This document shows, in pieces, positions 58,059-64,000 of a stretch of 64,000 nucleotides of DNA. The stretch spans positions 17,794,933 through 17,858,932 of the forward strand of contig CM037795.1 of assembly GCA_021229015.1 (NCBI GenBank), read 5' to 3'. The DNA comes from Solen grandis (Eukaryota; Mollusca; Bivalvia; Adapedonta; Solenidae). Both the position numbers and the translations under genes were made by a program. Numbering within the stretch: position 1 is the first letter of the stretch; every line of letters begins with the position of its first letter. Under the pieces are notes generated by a model. It worked only from the letters and a program-made list of their open reading frames with translations, made no database searches and was not told the origin of the DNA.

Positions 58059-61000
58059 AAAAGTAGCCAACATGGGGAAGATATAATGACAAAATAAACA
58101 ATAGCATAAATACACATTTATTCAATATATTATGTCGTTGAAAGTAATTTATCCAGCTATCACATTAACAGTTTAAATACAAATACATAAAATACATATA
58201 TATATATATATACTATACTTGAGGGAGCTGTATGCTTCACTGCTGTAACTACATGCTAAACACTTGCCTGTTGCTTCTACAAATTACATGAACTTTCGTT
58301 TTTCTCTTTAAAAAAATATTTCGATGAAAAAAATCATTTGCTAATTTATTTCTTCAAATATTATAATCTGAAAGATTGAGTTGTTGAAAATTTGTTTTTG
58401 TTCATTTTTTTTGTGTGGACGATATCTAGAAGTTTCAAATAAATAATCTTGAACACAAAAATATAGTTGCCCATGAAAAGTCTCCACCAAATATTGGCTG
58501 ATTTAAAAATGGAGCCTTTAACAAAGCTCAACACTGCTTAAACTGAGGTTTACATGTAAATCAAAAGCAAGGACAAATGTATACATGTCCTTGCTTTTGT
58601 AACATATATATATAGACAGAGAGAAAGAGAGACTTAGCTTTCTGAGTTTTTATTATTAATTAGCTAATTATCTATGTTATTTAGAGATAATTTCATTTGC
58701 TCTTTACCTCTCAGTTAATATTACACTTTAAGTATCTGTAATTGTGAACCAATGAAGAAATGTACATGCTTTTGACGAATCTTGCTTTCAACAATATCTT
58801 ATATTCAATTACTCTCATCAAACGTTTTGGGAGATAAAACTCTGAATTTGGCGTTGGTATATATATATATATAGTATTAAAGAGACCCTGGTTGGGAGGA
58901 TAATTACATATGAGGTTCAGTGTGCAGGGCCCACTGGTATGTGGACACATCACAACTTTGATCTCATACTAGTAGATCAAATGGGAGAGTAGAAGGTGCT
59001 CTCTAATCTTGGAAGGCAATAAGCCTGCCATCTATCAATCCTCATGGTGGTAGGCAATATCATTTCCAACCTAGCATGTGACTGGAAGGACATCTAACAT
59101 CCGAATCTATCCGCGCTAACAGTCTTGTGAAGCTGTTGTGGGGCAACCTTGCTGTTTTCCAAAATTGGCCATCATCAAATTTGGCTAAATGATTGTAGCC
59201 ACAGATATTGTCCCAAAGTTTGATCAAGATTACTTCAAAAGTAAGTATGCTGAAGTGTAAATAAAGTGAAATCTGGCATATTGGTACTTCATACTCTTCA
59301 CATACTAAATTTTTCCAAAATTTGGAATCTGGCGTTGTTAAACTGATTGAAAGAATCATACAGGATTAACACAAGTGTAATTACCATACATATATCTGCA
59401 GTGTAATGCCAGAACTATCACTGAAGGTGATAAATTGACCCACATGCAGCTATGACAGAAAAAGGGCTATAATTCTCTAAAAGTATTTCAGTATTTCAAG
59501 TGTGAAGGCATTTTCAGTAACAGTTACTAGACTTTATGTAATGTGAGTGTAGGCCGGGATGTGGCAGACGGGAGGTGACGGGCGTGATTCCTGCATAGCA
59601 CCCATTTCATTCTGTGAAGCTGGTGTGTAGATGTATTTGAATTTATGCTCTATCATACAAGCTCTCTCTTCTACAAACTTTAAAATCATCTGAATTATTC
59701 CTAGTTATCCCCCCTTTTTATTAAGAAAAACCCTTTGGTCAAAATCTATTTAAACAGTTATATTTGATAAATATATTTATTTGTGTATTTACACATAAAA
59801 ACAAAGTACAAGATTTTATTCGAAAAAAAAATTAAAAACAAAATAAAATTAAAAAATAACACATTTAAATAGTTTAACGAAATAATCACATACACAGATA
59901 TAAAAACGGCTTTTATTAACAAACTATTATTATCTTCACTTTTTTTGGCTATTTTATGAAGATGATTTAATGAATGTATATATTTCATCTTTTTTTCTCC
60001 CTTTTGTGTGTCTGAAATCCCCTTCCTCAATTGGGGGACGAATCAACCAATTTGGCATCATTTTCATTGATCTGACATTATCATAAGTCTATAACTTGGC
60101 TAAGTCTATGCAATATTAATTTAATTTAGGTACTGGTATACTGGAAATTTTAATCAAGAAAATGATAAAAAAATATCTTCAATGGTGTATGATAAGATTT
60201 CTTTCATGAATATTTGTCAGACTGTCACCAAAACATGGAATAATCTGAGTATATCACCTACCACTTTAAAAGACTGTCATTTATAAAACACACATCATAC
60301 CCTTGTTTGACAGAAAAAAAAGGTTTCCACTGACATTGCTTGCTGACCTTCAGTCATGCATCAGCATCAATTTATCATATCCACTTTTCTGAAACCATAT
60401 TTTGCTATTCTAACCATGTTCCATGACTTTAACCTAAGTCTCTCTACGAATATATTCTAACTAACCATTTTTCCTTAACCAACTCAGATATTTTTCACTC
60501 TAAATATTCAAAGAAGAAACCAGTCCTAGACACAAAGCATTTGCAAGCAACTAACATCTTTCCCACTTACATTTCAGATGCCTTTGCTGATAGTATTAAA
60601 AACTAAATAATGTACTCTTTGAAAAAATAGGGGCTGAATGTAGTTCTCTAATTTATTTGTTTTCTTAACAATGAAATGTCTTTCACATAAAAGTCATTCA
60701 TCTACAAGCTGATACACCTGGAAGACCAGTTTACTTCAGCAGCATTGGAGAGTGTTAATCAAAGGCACGGTGCAAAACTATCTTAAACTGCGCCCCCCCC
60801 CCCCCCTCTCTCTACATATATATAGTTCCCACAATTATGCACTAAGTCCTTGGATTGAAAGCAAAGCTGCAAAAAAAAGGCACAATATGTACCACATGAA
60901 AATGATTTTTAGTGCAAGGTTTTTTTTCTGTTTTGTTTTATATATAACAAATGATTATCAGATTTATTCTACAGAATACAAATGATAAACAGACAGACAT

Positions 61001-61084
61001 CTGTCGAAATAAACAATGACAAATAAGACATTGATGTCACACAGGTAAATCCTTATGATAATCGTGTGATATAAAACTGTGGCA
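58059..61084. other. No gene seen
   Basis: AT-rich DNA with short TA runs (58197, 58857), a C-run (60792-60806) and an A/T-rich block (59760-60000). Open frames are under 100 codons and carry no motif I recognise. Confidence 0.5.
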
Positions 61085-61875
61085 ACAAAATCATGAGGTA
61101 TCCAGCAATGTGGTATCAAATAATATGGCACTAAACCATACAAGAACAAAACTATACGATACCAAAATTATGAAATACCAAAAACCTTACAATATCAAAA
61201 CCAAGAAATGATGATCAAAAACCTTACGTTATCAAAATTATGGTAACAGAAAATCATGTGGTATTAAAACCAGACAGAAAGACGCAAAAAAGTTTTGGAA
61301 CTTGTTGCTTCACCCATTTGCAAGTCACTTTTTGGTTTGTTTCATGTGTGTTATTATGTATTGCCAATAAAACATGTTTAAACCAAACCATACATAACCA
61401 AAACCACGTGGTATCAAAACCATACATTACCAAAACCATGTGGTATCAAAACCATACATTACCAAAACCATGTGGTATCAAAACCATACATTACCAAAAC
61501 CATGTGGTATCAAAACCATACATTACTAAAACAATGTGGTATCAAAACCATACATTACCATAACCTTGTGGTATTAAAATCATACATTACCAAAACCATG
61601 TGGTATCAAAACCATACATTACCAAAACCATACATTACCAAAACCATGTGGTATTAAAACCATACATTACTAAAACGATGTGGTATCAAAACCATACATT
61701 ACTAAAACCATGTGGTATCAAAACCATACATTACTAAGACCATGTGGTATTTAAACCATACATTACCAAAACCATGTGGTATTTAAACCATACATTACCA
61801 AAACCATGTGGTATTTAAACCATACATTACCAAAAAAATGTGGTATCAAAAATTACCAAATGTGGTAGCAAAGCC
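61085..61875 (+). repeat. Minisatellite, 32-bp unit with decayed flank
   Basis: The core at 61376-61860 has about 15 copies of AAAACCATGTGGTATCAAAA+CCATACATTACC. Before it, 61085-61260 carries the same words in decayed form (AATGTGGTATCAAA, ACTAAACCATAC). Open frames rich in KTIHYQNHVV-type text are repeat artefacts. Confidence 0.93.
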
Positions 61876-62348
61876 AGACATCAAAAATAATCAGTGATAC
61901 AGCATCCTACCCTCTGATTAACAAACAACACTATATTGGACCAGCCAATGTTGCATGTCCCCCCCCCCACACACTTCAAACAATACTATTTCGTGTAGTA
62001 TGTTTTGTTGTCTCATGATTAAACATACAGAATTTATGGATACAAGTCATCTCAGAAGAAAGTTAAGAATATCAATCTTGTGTATATACAGCCTTACTTA
62101 TCATAAGATACCAGCCAAGGAAAAAGAAAAAGTGGCTGGCTAGAAAAGGTGATTGCTAAACAGAGGTAAATGTTTAATAAAACGTTTTGCTTTAATCCTA
62201 AATTGTCTGCTTAGAAAAGGGTGGCTGCTTAGATAACGTGGTTTCATAGTAAGGCTAATTACCATAAATTATACCGGTATTCATTTCTAGGCAATCTATC
62301 TATCATTAAACTATACTTACTGTCATTCAAAAGCTTAAAAAGACTTCA

Positions 62349-62483
62349 GTACAGATGCAAGCATCCAATGATTTGGAGTATCAGGCTGTTTTGCTCAAGT
62401 CTATTAAGGCTTGCATTTACTACAAAATTCCTACAATCACTTGATGGACCATGATGACAATTTAATGAGGGATGGATTACCTT
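62349..62483. mobile_element. MITE-D related copy (one arm)
   Basis: In reverse orientation it matches the element at 15121-15314: CTTGATGGACCATGATGACA, TTTAATGAGGGATGGATTAC and, inside, GATGCAAGCATC and GGCTTGCATT. The second arm is not visible. Confidence 0.65.
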
Positions 62484-62783
62484 ATATATTCAAATAAAAT
62501 TAATTAAATAAGTGATCACTTCAGGCCTGAAAAGAATACTGATATACAGTGATATTTAACATATATAATGTAAGATATAATTTATTCCAAATACAGCATG
62601 TCATGGAAGGCTTGTCATTATAATATTGAAGGAAAAGTCATAAATATATGTACAAAACAAATAAAAAAAACTAGTAAAACATATGCACGAAACTAGACAT
62701 CCCTAATTACCGGTATTCAAAGACAGTAAAGCATTATTACTGAGGAAAATGTGCTACACTAACATTAAACCCCTAAGGTTTCT

Positions 62784-63026
62784 TTAAAGCTTTCCCTCAT
62801 AGAGGACACCATGAAAAGACCTATGCGAACAGCATAAAACCAGATCAGCCTGCGAGTAATTCGCAGGCTGATCAGGTTTTATGCTGTTCGCTGCTCCTCA
62901 GTGGTCTGGAAATGAGGATTTTGTAATTAAATTTGGTAAGGTTTAACTGTGGTTTTCTGCAGATTAGGCTTTATGTGGTACCTACTGAGTGCATCAAAAT
63001 GAGTCTATATGAGGGAAAGGGTTTAA
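62784..63026 (+). mobile_element. MITE-A copy 8
   Basis: The left end is slightly decayed (TTAAAGCTTTCCCTCATAG) and the right end is GAGGGAAAGGGTTTAA. The hairpin centre is GAGTAATTCGC. Confidence 0.9.
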
Positions 63027-64000
63027 GCACTGCTAAATTCATTTCTTTGCATTTATCTTTTTTGACTACATACTGTACAGTGGGTAAATTCGTGACATAA
63101 ATATCAGGATTTTGCTATTGTAGTACATGTATTTCATTTCATACATATATAATTATGTATGGCACATGGGAGTATTCATTTTATGCCTTGTTTACAATAC
63201 TAGTAAATATAAATATAAGATCAGCTTTTATCAATGTTTTTTTCACACACGCACACTACAGTCAATATGAAATCAAAGCAAAGTTTACATAAGGTTTTAG
63301 AATTTGGTGTTTTAGCATCCATATAATGAATAAACTAGCATTGCATATGCAATTATATTTGTCCATCGTCTTTCTTTTTGTGGTTAAAGCCTTTATATAT
63401 TGTGGTAATTTGAAATGACAGTTTCCTGAATATTGACTAACAATACAAACCATGTATTGTGGGCTGACAACAGAATTAATCTAAGCGCATACTGGGGTGC
63501 AAGCAATATCCAGGAAAAAGTGACATCCATGATTTACTTATAATATCACCAAATATAAAACTATGTTGGAAAAAGTTTGGTTTTTACACTGATATGACAA
63601 CCTTTGAGTAAATGGAAAATTTTCCAAGAAAGCATTAATTTTGATAATAAGCAAATCACAAATACTACTCATTCACAGATACGGCTCACACCCTGGTATA
63701 GAGTAAGAAGACTAAACAGTTTCTAAGTCATACTTTAGATGTAGAACTGCCATTACAGTATTTGTTTACATAACATATATAAAGGATCTTCTTATAGGAT
63801 AAGAAGCTCCATGCAACTAAAATGTCATTTACACTTATGCTGTATGTTATACAAGTCAGCATTTAACTTTTTTTCTGAAATGAAAAAATAGGTATAAATC
63901 TTTAAACAAAAATCTTTATCTTAGAAAAAAAAATCATATACAACGCCATGCTATATAAAAGTATAGAATATAGGAATAAATATTTAATTTATAAAATATA
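63027..64000. other. No gene seen
   Basis: AT-rich, with TA- and A-rich runs. No exon or named repeat could be supported. Confidence 0.5.

Noticed and set aside
61240..61657. KTIHYQNHVV-type open frames
   Set aside because: Products of the 32-bp minisatellite.

Overview
The window is nuclear DNA of an invertebrate animal, most likely a bivalve mollusc and perhaps a venerid clam. It is AT-rich. Genes are split into short exons by GT..AG introns, and most of the sequence is short interspersed repeats, hairpin-bearing MITEs, minisatellites and microsatellites. The organism is inferred from gene structure and repeat style, not from a database search. There are two 100-base N gaps, at 20780-20879 and 55880-55979.

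Three conserved genes can be read with confidence. (1) 3108-7360, plus strand: a Derlin-2/3 gene for the ERAD membrane pseudoprotease. Five coding exons are present and the N-terminal exon or exons lie before the window. (2) 25971-30089, plus strand: a gene of the intracellular lipid-binding (FABP/CRABP) family. Exons 2-4 are clear; exon 1 was not found and may be in or near the gap and minisatellites at 20.8-23.6 kb. (3) 49803-47776, minus strand: the voltage-gated proton channel Hv1 (HVCN1), with two coding exons covering S1-S4 and the C-terminal coiled coil. A possible first exon ends at 54261. Two weaker protein candidates are an unrecognised basic single-exon ORF (19111-18638, minus) and a 61-residue one-helix membrane ORF with an AATAAA just behind it (28158-28343, plus) inside FABP intron 2.

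Layout: 1-7.4 kb is Derlin introns and exons with SINE, MITE and tandem insertions. 7.4-18.5 kb is repeat-rich intergenic DNA. 18.6-25.9 kb holds the orphan ORF, a gap, two abutting minisatellites (52-bp and 24/25-bp units) and a compound GTT/GTA tract. 26-30 kb is the FABP-like gene. 30-47 kb is intergenic, with several MITE families and a 1.17-kb element bounded by inverted repeats. 47.7-54.3 kb is Hv1. 54.3-64 kb is repeats only.

The main non-genic signal is a MITE-like family of about 240 bp. It has eight copies (1587, 8205, 39362, 39648, 42961, 45809, 57429, 62784), TTAA at both ends, inverted ends CCCTTTCCCTCATA, and a long internal hairpin. These are piggyBac-type ends. A second TTAA family has three copies. 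Several unrelated dispersed repeats also share an internal tandem period of about 160-170 bp. The three conserved genes act in unrelated processes and show no operon-like link. I saw no defence system, CRISPR array or gene cluster, and nothing I would call a new biological system; the findings are molecular details and repeat biology.
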